This document shows, piece by piece, positions 42,900-52,893 of a stretch of DNA of 64,000 bases. Origin of the DNA: Metapseudomonas resinovorans DSM 21078 (GTDB lineage Bacteria > Pseudomonadota > Gammaproteobacteria > Pseudomonadales > Pseudomonadaceae). The translations under genes and the position numbers were made by a program. The stretch's first letter is position 1. Each line of letters begins with the position of its first letter. The notes under the pieces were generated by a model. It had not been told where the DNA came from. It did not search any database and saw only the letters and a program-made list of their open reading frames with translations. Location: positions 55,367 to 119,366 of the forward strand of contig NZ_AUIE01000025.1 of assembly GCF_000423545.1 (NCBI RefSeq), in the 5' to 3' direction.

Positions 42900-44315
42900 A
42901 TGAAGCTCTATATCAAGCTGGCCGAGACCCTTGGCGAACGCATCGAGCAAGGCTACTACCGCCCCGGCGACCGCCTGCCTTCAGTGCGCGCCCTGAGCCT
43001 GGAACACGGTGTAAGCCTGAGTACGGTGCAGCAGGCCTACCGGATTCTCGAAGACGGCGGTCTGGCCGAGCCCCGGCCGAAGTCTGGCTACTTCGTCCCG
43101 CCACGCCGGCAGACGCCTGCCTTGCCTGTGGTGAGCCGGGCCCCGCAGCGACCGGTGGACGTGTCCCAGTGGAACGATGTGCTGGACCTGATCAAGCGCA
43201 GCGCCAAGGACAACGTGCTGCAGCTCGGCCGCGGCATGCCGGACATTTCCAGTCCGACGCTCAAACCCTTGCTGCGCAGCCTCGGCCAGATCAGCCGACG
43301 CCAGGACGGCAGCGGCCTCTACTACGACAGCATCTACGGCACCCAGGCCCTGCGCGAGCAAGTGGCGCGGCTGGCGCTGGATTCGGGCTGCCAGCTGTCT
43401 GCCGACGACGTTGTCATCACCACCGGCTGTCACGAGGCGCTGTCGGTGGCGATTCGCTCGACCTGCGAGCCCGGTGACATCGTCGCGGTGGACTCGCCCA
43501 GCTTCCACGGCGCCATGCAGACGCTCAAGGGTTTCGGCATGAAGGCTCTGGAACTGCCGACCGACCCGCTCAGTGGCATCAGCCTGGAGGCGCTGGAGAT
43601 GGCCCTGGAACAGTGGCCGATCAAGCTGATTCAGCTCACGCCCAACTGCAACAACCCACTCGGCTACATCATGCCGGAGGCGCGCAAACGCGCCCTGGTG
43701 ACCCTGGCCCAGCGCTATGACGTGCCGATCCTGGAGGACGATGTCTACGGCGACCTCGCCTACCAGTACCCGCGCCCGCGCACCATCAAGTCATTCGACG
43801 ACGACGGTCGCGTGCTGCTTTGCAGTTCGTTCTCCAAAACCGTGGCACCGGGCATCCGCGTCGGCTGGATCGCCCCCGGCCGCTATCTCGACCGGGTGCT
43901 GCACATGAAGTACATCTCCACCGGCGCGACCGCCACCCAGCCGCAGCTGGCGCTGGCCGACTTCGTCGGCAATGGCCACTACGAACCTCACCTGCGGCGC
44001 ATGCGCAGCCAGTACCAGCACAGCCGCGACCAGATGATCGACTGGGTGATGCGCTACTTCCCCGAAGGCACCCGCGCCAGCCGTCCCCAGGGCAGCTTCA
44101 TGCTCTGGGTTGAACTGCCCGAGGATTTCGACACCCTGCGCCTGAACCGCGCGCTGCTGCCCAAGGGCGTGCAGATCGCTGCCGGCAGCATCTTCTCCGC
44201 TTCCGGCAAGTACCGGAACTGCCTGCGGATGAATTACTCCTCCAAGCCGACCCCGGCGATCGAGGCGGCGGTGAGGAGGGTAGGGGAGACGGTGATGGAG
44301 TTGATGCGGGAGTAG
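42900..44315 (+). CDS. MocR/PdxR-type regulator (GntR HTH fused to class I aminotransferase domain)
   Basis: A 471-residue fusion: GntR winged helix at 1-70 (PGDRLPSVRALSLEHGVSLS) and a fold-type I aminotransferase-like domain from about 95, with the PLP lysine in SSFSKTVAPG (K313) and the Asn/Asp pair in QLTPNCNNPLGY and ILEDDVYGDL. Members are PLP-dependent transcription factors (GabR, PdxR, DdlR and others). It is divergent from a DUF1127 gene with shared repeats. The effector is unknown; no GABA, taurine or pyridoxine genes are adjacent. Confidence 0.9.
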   Translation: MKLYIKLAETLGERIEQGYYRPGDRLPSVRALSLEHGVSLSTVQQAYRILEDGGLAEPRPKSGYFVPPRRQTPALPVVSRAPQRPVDVSQWNDVLDLIKRSAKDNVLQLGRGMPDISSPTLKPLLRSLGQISRRQDGSGLYYDSIYGTQALREQVARLALDSGCQLSADDVVITTGCHEALSVAIRSTCEPGDIVAVDSPSFHGAMQTLKGFGMKALELPTDPLSGISLEALEMALEQWPIKLIQLTPNCNNPLGYIMPEARKRALVTLAQRYDVPILEDDVYGDLAYQYPRPRTIKSFDDDGRVLLCSSFSKTVAPGIRVGWIAPGRYLDRVLHMKYISTGATATQPQLALADFVGNGHYEPHLRRMRSQYQHSRDQMIDWVMRYFPEGTRASRPQGSFMLWVELPEDFDTLRLNRALLPKGVQIAAGSIFSASGKYRNCLRMNYSSKPTPAIEAAVRRVGETVMELMRE

Positions 44316-44334
44316 GTACGGGGAGACCTGCTTC

Positions 44335-44360
44335 TTTGTGGGAGCGAATTAAGCCTCGGC
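44335..44360. repeat. REP half-element upstream of the REP-associated transposase
   Basis: TTTGTGGGAGCGAATTAAGCC: a single arm of the GGGAGCGAATT type repeat, about 100 bp before the transposase gene. Confidence 0.5.
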
Positions 44361-44462
44361 AACTTCTCGCTTCAGGATCATCCATTTCACCGTCAAGCCA
44401 AGCCCAGCTCTTGCCGCTCGGGTCATAGAGTCATTGCCTTTCAATCAAAGAGGGCAAGGGAC

Positions 44463-44912
44463 ATGCCGAGCGATGATCTCCTCAAGGGCCGAGTTTCACG
44501 AGCCGGCCAGATCTATCACATCACCACAACCACCGAAGACCGTCGGCCGTTGTTCAGGGACTTCCAGTGCGCCCGCATCACCGTTGCCGAGCTGCGCCGA
44601 TTGCATGAGCAGAACGTGGTCAATTCCCTGGCCTGGGTTCTGATGCCGGATCACTTGCACTGGTTGGTTCAGCTCAACGGCCCCATCGGACTCGCTACTG
44701 TGATCAAGGTGTTCAAGGGACGCTCCGCCAGACAGTTGGGTTTGCACATGGAAACCGGTGGGGCGGTCTGGCAACCGGGCTTCCACGACCACGCGCTGCG
44801 ACGTGAGGACGACATCCGCAAGGTTGCGCGTTACATCGTGGCCAATCCATTGCGGGCCGGCCTGGTGGAGCGAATTGGCGATTACCCGTTCTGGGATGCC
44901 AAGTGGATCTGA
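44463..44912 (+). CDS. REP-associated tyrosine transposase (RAYT, Y1_Tnp)
   Basis: A 149-residue Y1 (HUH) transposase of the IS200/IS605-related domesticated group. HUH motif in VLMPDHLHWLVQL (His-Leu-His), helix GRSARQL, and the conserved tail DDIRKVARYIVANPLRAGLV carrying the candidate catalytic Tyr. RAYTs nick REP palindromes and are thought to spread or maintain them. The gene is bracketed by REP-like elements (44335 and 44919) and intact, with GCAAGG upstream of the start. Confidence 0.92.
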   Translation: MPSDDLLKGRVSRAGQIYHITTTTEDRRPLFRDFQCARITVAELRRLHEQNVVNSLAWVLMPDHLHWLVQLNGPIGLATVIKVFKGRSARQLGLHMETGGAVWQPGFHDHALRREDDIRKVARYIVANPLRAGLVERIGDYPFWDAKWI

Positions 44913-44918
44913 TTCATC

Positions 44919-44991
44919 TGTAGGGGCGGATTTATTCGCCAAGCAGGGCGAAGGCCTGCCCCTGGACTCGAAGGGCGGCTTTACCGCCCGA
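44919..44991. repeat. REP-like elements next to the transposase gene
   Basis: Begins 7 bp after the RAYT stop: TGTAGGGGCGGATTTATTCG, then GCAGGGCGAAGGCCTGCCC and GGGCGGCTTTACCGCCC, three short hairpins in a row. Its GGGGCG-ATT-CGCC core recurs in other gaps of the window. Confidence 0.8.
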
Positions 44992-45011
44992 ATGAAGTGA
45001 TTTCGCTCTTG

Positions 45012-47189
45012 CTACGCCACTTTCCGCTCATTCACCAGATGCGCCGCCAACGTCCGCAGCGCCCCCAGCTGCCGGCAGATCAGCCCCAGCTCCGTCTGCA
45101 CCAGGCGCGGGCGGTCGTCCATGTCTTCGGGCAGTTGTGCCAGCGCCCTGGCGAGTGATTCCTCCTGGTCGCAGTGAATGCTCACCGAGCCCTTCTCGGC
45201 CAATCCCAGGGCGATTTCGTCGAGGCTGCCGGCGATGCGTTCGGCGGCGTCTTCGATCGTCGGGGTCAGCGCTTCCCCCGGGGTTTCGCTGCGGTGCGCG
45301 CCAAGCGCGGAGAGGTAGCTGAGCAGGGTGTGGGAGAGCACCAGGAAGCGGAAACCGATGTCGGCCTCCTTCCGGAAGTGCCCCGGCTCCATGAGCATGT
45401 TGGAAAGCGTGGTGGACAGTGCTGCGTCGGCGTTGTGGGCATTGCGTCGTGCCAGGCGGTAGGCCAGGTCGTCGCGCTTGCCGCTGACGTACTGCTGCAT
45501 GATCTGGCGCAGGTACCGGCTATTGCAGGCCAGGGTGTTGGCCACCACCTGGTTGAGCCGGCGGCCCTGCCAATCGGGAAGCACGAAGATCACCGCCAGG
45601 CCGGCGATCAGCGCGCCGAGCAGGGTGTCCACCAGGCGCGGCAGGAACAGGCCGTAGCTGTCGCCGATCTGGTTGAAGCAGAACAGCACCAACAGGGTGA
45701 TGGCGGCAGTGGCCAGGGTGTAGCGGGTGGCGCGGGTGGCGAAGAACACCACCCCGGCGACCACGGCGAAGGCCGACTGCACGAGGGCGCTGGGGAACAG
45801 GTCGAACAGGGCCCAGCCCAGCGCCAGGCCGAGCAGGGTGCCGGCGATCCGCTGTACGAGCTTGCGTCGCGTGGCGCCGAAGTTGGGTTGGCAGACGAAT
45901 ACCGTGGTCAGCAGGATCCAGTAGCCCTGTTCGGGATGGATCAGGTGCAGCACGCCGTAGCCGGTCGTGAGTGCCAGGGCCATGCGCAGGGCGTGGCGGA
46001 ATACCAGGGACGTCGGCGTGAGGTTCTGTTTTAGGCGTTCCCAGACGTCCTTCAAGCCTTTTGGGGAGCGATCCAGCAGGCTGGTGTCCTGGGCTTCGGC
46101 GAGGGCGTCGGGGTTGCTGGCATCGATGAGCAGGCGGTCGAGGGTAGCGAGGTTGCGCGCCAGGGCGTTGAGCGAACGCAGCAGTCCGCGCCAGGCGGGG
46201 TTGCTCTGGATGCGCAGGTGCTCCAGGGATCTGTTGAGGTCTTCCAGGGCCTGGGTGCCGTCCAGGTAGTCGAAGGGCTGGCGCATCTGGAGGGCGCGGC
46301 CCAGCGCCTGGCAAGCGCCGCCTTGCTGGCGCAGCAGACGCTGGCAGCGGAACAGCACGTCACTGTGGAAAAAGGCTTCGGCCAGTTCGTTGTAGGCGTA
46401 GTGGGAGGAGCTGGCGCGCTCGTGGATGTCCTGAGCCAGGAAGTACAGCTTGAGGTAGCGGTTCACCTTGGGACCCGGCCGGCCGTTGCCGACCCGGTGC
46501 AGGATGATTTCCTTGGTGGCGTTGAGCGCTGCCACCACCTTGCCGTTCTGTCGCGCCAGTTCCAGCCGCCGGGCTTCCACGTCGAGATGGCGGACCGGCT
46601 CCAGCAGCGCGGATTTCAGCTTGAGGTATTGCCCCAGTTCACGGAACAGCCTGGCCAGGCTCTGCTGCACCGGCTGGTGGGTGAAGAGCGCCTGCCAGAG
46701 CACCGAGAGCAGTCCGTACCAGGCGGCGCCGGCTACCAGCAGGGCGGGCTCCTGCCAGAGGTTGGTGGGCGTGCCGTCGCGCTGGTCGACACCGATCATG
46801 GTGTAGATGGAAAGGATCAGCGTCGCCGAAGCGATGGTGGCGTAGCGCTCGCCGAGGGCGCCGAGCATGGTCAGGCCGAAACTGGCCAGCGCCAGGGCGC
46901 CGACGAAGATCCAGGGATAGGGGAACAGCAACTCCACTGACAACGAGGCTACGCTGAAGCAGCCGAGGGTCACCAACAGTGCGGTGAGACGCCCCTGCCA
47001 ACTGTCGTCGGTTTCCGCCAGGGCGCTGGCGATGATGCCGAGGAAGAGCGGGATCAGCAGGTCCATGCGGTCCTGCTGCCAGCACAGCGCCATGCTCCCG
47101 GTCAGGGCGATGAAGACGCGCAAGCTGTAGCTGAACTTGTCCAGCGCCCAGAGGCGGCGCAGCGTTTGGGTAAATCGAGTCGAGGGCAT
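45012..47189 (-). CDS. yccS: YccS/FUSC-family inner-membrane protein
   Basis: A 725-residue membrane protein with two blocks of about six helices (about 20-165 and 400-535) separated by a cytoplasmic helical region (YccS/YhfK architecture). Matching text: LTGSMALCWQQDRMDLLIPL and the second-block FVCQPNFGATRRKLVQRIAG. The FUSC superfamily includes aromatic-acid efflux proteins (AaeB), but the YccS substrate is not established. Complete and monocistronic, ending 100 bp from the transposase gene. Upstream 47190-47419 holds no gene. Confidence 0.9.
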   Translation of the reverse strand: MPSTRFTQTLRRLWALDKFSYSLRVFIALTGSMALCWQQDRMDLLIPLFLGIIASALAETDDSWQGRLTALLVTLGCFSVASLSVELLFPYPWIFVGALALASFGLTMLGALGERYATIASATLILSIYTMIGVDQRDGTPTNLWQEPALLVAGAAWYGLLSVLWQALFTHQPVQQSLARLFRELGQYLKLKSALLEPVRHLDVEARRLELARQNGKVVAALNATKEIILHRVGNGRPGPKVNRYLKLYFLAQDIHERASSSHYAYNELAEAFFHSDVLFRCQRLLRQQGGACQALGRALQMRQPFDYLDGTQALEDLNRSLEHLRIQSNPAWRGLLRSLNALARNLATLDRLLIDASNPDALAEAQDTSLLDRSPKGLKDVWERLKQNLTPTSLVFRHALRMALALTTGYGVLHLIHPEQGYWILLTTVFVCQPNFGATRRKLVQRIAGTLLGLALGWALFDLFPSALVQSAFAVVAGVVFFATRATRYTLATAAITLLVLFCFNQIGDSYGLFLPRLVDTLLGALIAGLAVIFVLPDWQGRRLNQVVANTLACNSRYLRQIMQQYVSGKRDDLAYRLARRNAHNADAALSTTLSNMLMEPGHFRKEADIGFRFLVLSHTLLSYLSALGAHRSETPGEALTPTIEDAAERIAGSLDEIALGLAEKGSVSIHCDQEESLARALAQLPEDMDDRPRLVQTELGLICRQLGALRTLAAHLVNERKVA

Positions 47190-47419
47190 AGGGGCCTTGT
47201 GGGCGAATGTCCGTATACGGCTGGGCTGCCGGGTACAGCCTAAGGGCAGCCGAGGGCGCTGTCAGCCACCCTGTCGCATTCGATGCCCGGGGATGACGGG
47301 AGTCACATGGAGCAGGATGGAAAATCAGGTACGGAGGTACCTGGTCACACTGGTGGCTGCCGAAATTTTGGTGCAGTCTTGACTGCCTGCTGGCCAAACC
47401 TGTTCTCGGATGCCCCCGC

Positions 47420-48163
47420 ATGAGACGACGTTGTGGTTTTGCCCTGTTCGCCCTGCTGATCGTTACGCTGAGTGCCCATGCCGAAACCTTGCGCATGGCC
47501 GCCGACGTCTGGCCGCCTTTCACCGATGCGAGGCTGGCGAGCAACGGCCTGGCTGCGGAGCTGGTGAGCACGGCGCTGAAGCGCGCCGGGTTCCGGCCGG
47601 AATATGTCGAAGTGCCCTGGGCCAGGGCCTTGCGTGGAGTGCAGACGGGCGACTACGACCTGATCGTCAGTGCCTGGCACAGCGAAGAGCGCGCGACCTA
47701 CGGCCAGTTCTCCAAACCCTACCTGACCAATCGCATTCGCTTTCTCAAGCACAAGGGCAGCGATGTGGACTTCCAGGCCCCCGAGGACCTGAAGCGCTAC
47801 AGCATCGCCGTGGTGCGCGGCTACAGCTATCAGCCGGCCTTCGATGCCGATACGAGCCTGAAGAAGGTGCCAGTCATGGGCTTCCTGATGGGCGCGCGGA
47901 TGCTCGCCGCCGGGCGTGTGCAACTGACCCTGGAAGATGAGCTGGTGGCGCGCTTCTACCTCAACCGCGAGCTTGCGGGCATTCGCGAGCAGCTGGAATT
48001 CCTGCCTCGGCCACTCAGCGAGAACGGCCTGCATATCCTGGTGCGCCGCAGCCACCCGCGGCACCAGCAACTGGTGGAAGACTTCGATCAGGCGATGCAG
48101 GCCATGCGCGAAGACGGCACCTATCGGGCCATCTTCGCCCGCCACGGGCTATCCGAACCCTGA
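47420..48163 (+). CDS. Periplasmic substrate-binding protein (SBP_bac_3), orphan
   Basis: A 247-residue binding protein. Signal peptide 1-21 (ending SAHA), then LRMAADVWPPFTDARLASNG, the family start, and VPWARALRGVQTGDYDLIVS, the usual second strand. It ends RHGLSEP and nearly touches the dbpA stop on the other strand (1 bp apart). No transport genes are nearby. Ligand unknown. Confidence 0.85.
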   Translation: MRRRCGFALFALLIVTLSAHAETLRMAADVWPPFTDARLASNGLAAELVSTALKRAGFRPEYVEVPWARALRGVQTGDYDLIVSAWHSEERATYGQFSKPYLTNRIRFLKHKGSDVDFQAPEDLKRYSIAVVRGYSYQPAFDADTSLKKVPVMGFLMGARMLAAGRVQLTLEDELVARFYLNRELAGIREQLEFLPRPLSENGLHILVRRSHPRHQQLVEDFDQAMQAMREDGTYRAIFARHGLSEP

Positions 48164-48164
48164 G

Positions 48165-49544
<1,380 letters not shown>

Positions 49545-49604
49545 GGGACGGGCCTGTAAGTCGAAATGGCGCGCAGTTTAGCAGGCCCGCGTGCGCCACC
49601 CCTG

Positions 49605-49736
49605 TCACTCGTCGAGTTCGCGGTCTACCCGGCTCACGGCGCGGCCGCTTTCCCGTGGCAACTGGAAGAAGATGCCCGCAGCCAGCCAGGGCAGCAGGCG
49701 CGCGGTACGGGCATCGAGGGAGGTGGGCTCGGCCAT
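49605..49736 (-). pseudogene. Remnant of an MFS (MdtD/EmrB-like) transporter gene
   Basis: A 43-codon frame with an AAGGA site 6 bp before ATG 49736. Residues 1-25 (SLDARTARLLPWLAAGIFF) read like the start of DHA2/MdtD-type drug transporters, which continue with MQ.LDGTILNTALP. Here the sequence jumps to QLPRESGRAVSRVDRELDE and stops, like the C-terminal tail of such a protein. An in-frame internal deletion of more than 1 kb would explain it. From memory, PAO1 has an MFS gene (PA0458) close to dbpA. Family recognition is by eye. Confidence 0.5.
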
Positions 49737-49882
49737 GATGATCCTTGCGTGGTCGACCCTGCACACTTTGGGTGTCGGTCTATGTCGTTTCCAACTGATG
49801 TAGAGCAAGGTGTGCTGGTATCCGCCTGCTAGGCTTGCCACTATCCAGATTTCCCTACCCTTGCCATGGAAGGACTCTTCCG

Positions 49883-50914
49883 ATGCGGACCCTCTGTGTC
49901 TTGCTGCTGAGCTGGCTGAGCGCTGCCTCCTGCGCCGCAGCGGAGTGGTATCCGTTGCAGGTCGAAATGGATGGCCGCTCAGCGAGCTACCGTCCGCTGA
50001 GCGGGGCAAGCAAACCCTGGCGCATCTGCGCCCTGTTGCCTCATGGCATGGACCGTTACTGGTGGGGCGTGGCCTGGGGCATGGACGAGGAAGCGCAGCG
50101 CCAGGGCGTGCGGCTGGGCATCTACGAAGCGGGCGGTTACCAGTACGAGGACATGCAGCGTGCCCAACTGACCCGCTGCATCCAGTTGGCGGCCGATGCC
50201 TATGTGATCGGAGCCATCAGCGCCAAGGGGCTGTGCGACGAGATCGCCCTGCTGCACCGCGACAAGGTGCCGGTGATCGATCTGGTCAACCGCATCGACT
50301 GCCCTGGCATCACTGCCCAGTCCCAGGTGGATTTCGCCGACATGGCCCTAGCGGCCATGGCCTACATCCGCGAACACAGCCAGGGGCGGCCGGTGCGAGT
50401 GGGTTGGCTGCCGGGGCCCCGGGACGCTGGCTGGGTGTTAGACGCCGAGCGCGGTCTGGCAGAGCTGAATGCCGATGGCAAGATTACCTTGGTCACTGCA
50501 GGATATGGCGCTGTGGACCGCTCTACCCAGGCGGTGCTGGCGCGCCAGCTGCTGGCCCGCGAGCCGGAGCTCGACTACATCCTTGGCAACGCCGAGGCCG
50601 CCGCCTTCGCGGGCCAGTTGGTGCGCTCCGGCGGAGGTCGCTACAAGGCCAAGGTGGTCTCGCTCTATGCCACCGAGCGGGTGTTGGAGGCGATTGCCGA
50701 TGGCACCGTCCTGGCTTCGCCCACGGATTCGCCGGTGATCCAGGCACGGGTCGCGGTAGACCTTGCCGTGCGCGTGCTGGAGGGCAAGCCGTCACCGAAA
50801 CGGGTCAGCCCGCGAATCGAGGTGATTGACAGGGACAACCTCAAGCATTTCGACATCAGCCACCTGATGCCGCCCAGTGGGCACTGGATGATCCGGCAAG
50901 AACTGCCGGAGTAG
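49883..50914 (+). CDS. TorT-like periplasmic binding protein
   Basis: A 343-residue periplasmic binding protein of the sugar-binding type I fold, like TorT, which senses trimethylamine N-oxide for the TorS kinase. Signal peptide 1-19 (ending CAAA), then WYPLQVEMDGRSASYRPLS and KPWRICALLPHGMDRYWWGV, strong TorT text. ATG 49883 has AAGGA upstream. No torS, torR or torA gene is in the window, so the partner is either distant or different. It shares a bidirectional terminator with betA. Confidence 0.8.
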   Translation: MRTLCVLLLSWLSAASCAAAEWYPLQVEMDGRSASYRPLSGASKPWRICALLPHGMDRYWWGVAWGMDEEAQRQGVRLGIYEAGGYQYEDMQRAQLTRCIQLAADAYVIGAISAKGLCDEIALLHRDKVPVIDLVNRIDCPGITAQSQVDFADMALAAMAYIREHSQGRPVRVGWLPGPRDAGWVLDAERGLAELNADGKITLVTAGYGAVDRSTQAVLARQLLAREPELDYILGNAEAAAFAGQLVRSGGGRYKAKVVSLYATERVLEAIADGTVLASPTDSPVIQARVAVDLAVRVLEGKPSPKRVSPRIEVIDRDNLKHFDISHLMPPSGHWMIRQELPE

Positions 50915-50933
50915 ACGCACAGAATTTTCTTGT

Positions 50934-50980
50934 TGTAGAAGGGGCGAATTCATTCGCCAGGCAGACCGAAGATCTGCCCT
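50934..50980. repeat. REP-like element after the torT-like gene
   Basis: GTAGAAGGGGCGAATTCATT then CGCC, followed by GCAGACCGAAGATCTGCCC, the same two-hairpin layout as the copy beside the transposase gene. Confidence 0.75.
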
Positions 50981-51000
50981 GAAGTGCACCGCGACAATGA

Positions 51001-51035
51001 AAAGGCCCCTGACGCATCGCGTCAGGGGCCTTTTT
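51001..51035. terminator. Bidirectional terminator between torT-like gene and betA
   Basis: Stem AAGGCCCCTGACGC / GCGTCAGGGGCCTT with loop AT, A run on the left and T5 on the right; serves the torT-like gene on the plus strand and betA on the minus strand. Confidence 0.92.
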
Positions 51036-51051
51036 CGTTCAGGCGTTTGCC

Positions 51052-52740
51052 TTACAGCTTGCGCGTCGGCTGGCCACGCACCGGCTTGTCACCGGCAACG
51101 TAGTAGCTGGCGGTGCTACGTGGCAGCGGTTTGCGGCCACGGATCCGGTCGGCGATCTTCTCGGCGATCATGATGGTGGTCGCGTTGAGGTTGCCGGTGA
51201 TGATCTCCGGCATGATCGAGGCGTCCACCACCCGCAGGCCTTCCATGCCGTGCACGCGGCCCTGGCCGTCGACTACCGCCATGTCATCGCTGCCCATCTT
51301 GCAGGAGCAGGAAGGGTGGAAGGCCGTTTCGGCGTGGGTGCGGATGAACTCGTCCAGCTCGGCGTCGCTCTGCTGGTTCGCGCCCGGGCTCAGCTCGCGG
51401 CCGCGGTACGGGTCCAGCGCAGGTTGCCCCATGATCTCGCGGGTGATGCGGATACCGTCGCGGAACTCCTGCCAGTCCTGTTCATGGGACATGTAGTTGA
51501 ACAGGATGCTCGGATGCTGGCGCGGGTCCTTGGACTTCAGGTGGATACGGCCACGGCTCGGCGAGCGCATCGAACCCATGTGAGCCTGGAAGCCGTGTTC
51601 CTTCACGGCGTTGCTGCCGTTGTAGTTGATCGCCACCGGCAGGAAGTGGAACTGGATGTTCGGCCACTCGAACTCGGACCGGGTGCGGATGAAGCCGCCG
51701 GCTTCAAACTGGTTGCTCGCGCCGAGGCCGGTGCCGAGGAACAGCCATTCGGCACCGATGGCAGGCTGGTTCCACCATTGCAGGGCGGGGAACAGCGACA
51801 CGGGCTCCTTGCAGGCGTACTGCAGGTACAGCTCCAGGTGGTCCTGGAGGTTGGCGCCTACGCCCGGCAGGTCATGCACCACCGGCACATCGAGGTCGCG
51901 CAGCAGGGCCGCCGGGCCGACGCCGGAGCGCTGCAGCAGTTGCGGCGAGGCGATGGCACCGCTGCAAACCAGTACTTCGCGGCGAGCATGCACGGTGATC
52001 CGGTTGTCGCTGTTGCCCTTCAGGTAGGCGACGCCGATGGCGCGCTTTCCACTGAACAGGATGCGATCGGACAGGGCGTGGGTGACGATGGTCAGGTTGG
52101 GGCGATTGCGCGCCTGGTCCAGGTAACCGCGACCGGTGGCGGCACGACGGCCTTTCGGGGTCACGGTGCGGTCCATGGGGCCGAAGCCTTCCTGCTGGTA
52201 GCCGTTGAGGTCGTCGGTACGTGGGTAACCGGCCTGCACGCCGGCCTCGACCATGGCATGGAACAACGGGTTGTTGCCGGTCTTGGGCGTGGTCACGCTC
52301 ACCGGGCCGTCACCACCGTGGAAGTCGTTGGGGCCGATGTCGCGGGTTTCCGCCTTGCGGAAGTAAGGCAGGCAGTCCAGGTAGCTCCAGTCTTCCAGGC
52401 CCGGGGCCTTGGCCCAGCTGTCGAAGTCCAGGGCGTTGCCGCGGATGTAGCACATGCCGTTGATCAGCGAGGAGCCGCCGATGCCCTTGCCGCGGCCGCA
52501 CTCCATGCGGCGGTTGTTCATGTAGGGCTCCGGATCGGTCTCGTAGGCCCAGTTGTAGCGGCGGCCTTGCAACGGGTAGGCAAGGGCGGCGGGCATCTGG
52601 GTACGGAAATCCAGGCGATAGTCCGGACCGCCGGCTTCCAGCAGCAGGACGCTGACATCCGGATCTTCGGTCAGGCGGGTGGCCAGCACGTTACCGGCGG
52701 AACCGGCGCCGACGATGATGTAATCGAATTCTTGGGACAT
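51052..52740 (-). CDS. betA: Choline dehydrogenase (BetA)
   Basis: FAD-dependent GMC oxidoreductase oxidising choline to betaine aldehyde at the inner membrane. It has 562 residues. Features: FAD motif [17 protein letters not shown] at the start, GMC signature [20 protein letters not shown] (in part), and the C-terminal active site with HPSCSCKMG and [12 protein letters not shown]. It is the last gene of betI-betB-betA. A 153-bp gap with a repeat separates it from betB. Confidence 0.96.
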   Translation of the reverse strand: MSQEFDYIIVGAGSAGNVLATRLTEDPDVSVLLLEAGGPDYRLDFRTQMPAALAYPLQGRRYNWAYETDPEPYMNNRRMECGRGKGIGGSSLINGMCYIRGNALDFDSWAKAPGLEDWSYLDCLPYFRKAETRDIGPNDFHGGDGPVSVTTPKTGNNPLFHAMVEAGVQAGYPRTDDLNGYQQEGFGPMDRTVTPKGRRAATGRGYLDQARNRPNLTIVTHALSDRILFSGKRAIGVAYLKGNSDNRITVHARREVLVCSGAIASPQLLQRSGVGPAALLRDLDVPVVHDLPGVGANLQDHLELYLQYACKEPVSLFPALQWWNQPAIGAEWLFLGTGLGASNQFEAGGFIRTRSEFEWPNIQFHFLPVAINYNGSNAVKEHGFQAHMGSMRSPSRGRIHLKSKDPRQHPSILFNYMSHEQDWQEFRDGIRITREIMGQPALDPYRGRELSPGANQQSDAELDEFIRTHAETAFHPSCSCKMGSDDMAVVDGQGRVHGMEGLRVVDASIMPEIITGNLNATTIMIAEKIADRIRGRKPLPRSTASYYVAGDKPVRGQPTRKL

Positions 52741-52757
52741 GTGACTTACCTGCTAGA

Positions 52758-52814
52758 TAACCCGGATGACTCCGGGGCGCGGCAAACTTCGTTCCCGGAT
52801 TGCATCCGGGCTAC
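52758..52814. repeat. Palindromic repeat in the betB-betA gap
   Basis: TAACCCGGATGACTCCGGG on the left and CCCGGATTGCATCCGGGC on the right: the frequent CCGGATGCAATCCGG element of Pseudomonas. It lies inside the operon and could shape betA mRNA levels. A further degenerate hairpin follows (GGAAATCCGGGAGCG / CGCTTCCGGTTTCC). Confidence 0.65.
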
Positions 52815-52893
52815 CGGGGTGGTGTTGCGTCGTGGTCCGGAGGAAATCCGGGAGCGCCCGTGCGCTTCCGGTTTCCTCTCGAGGCCACGTCGG

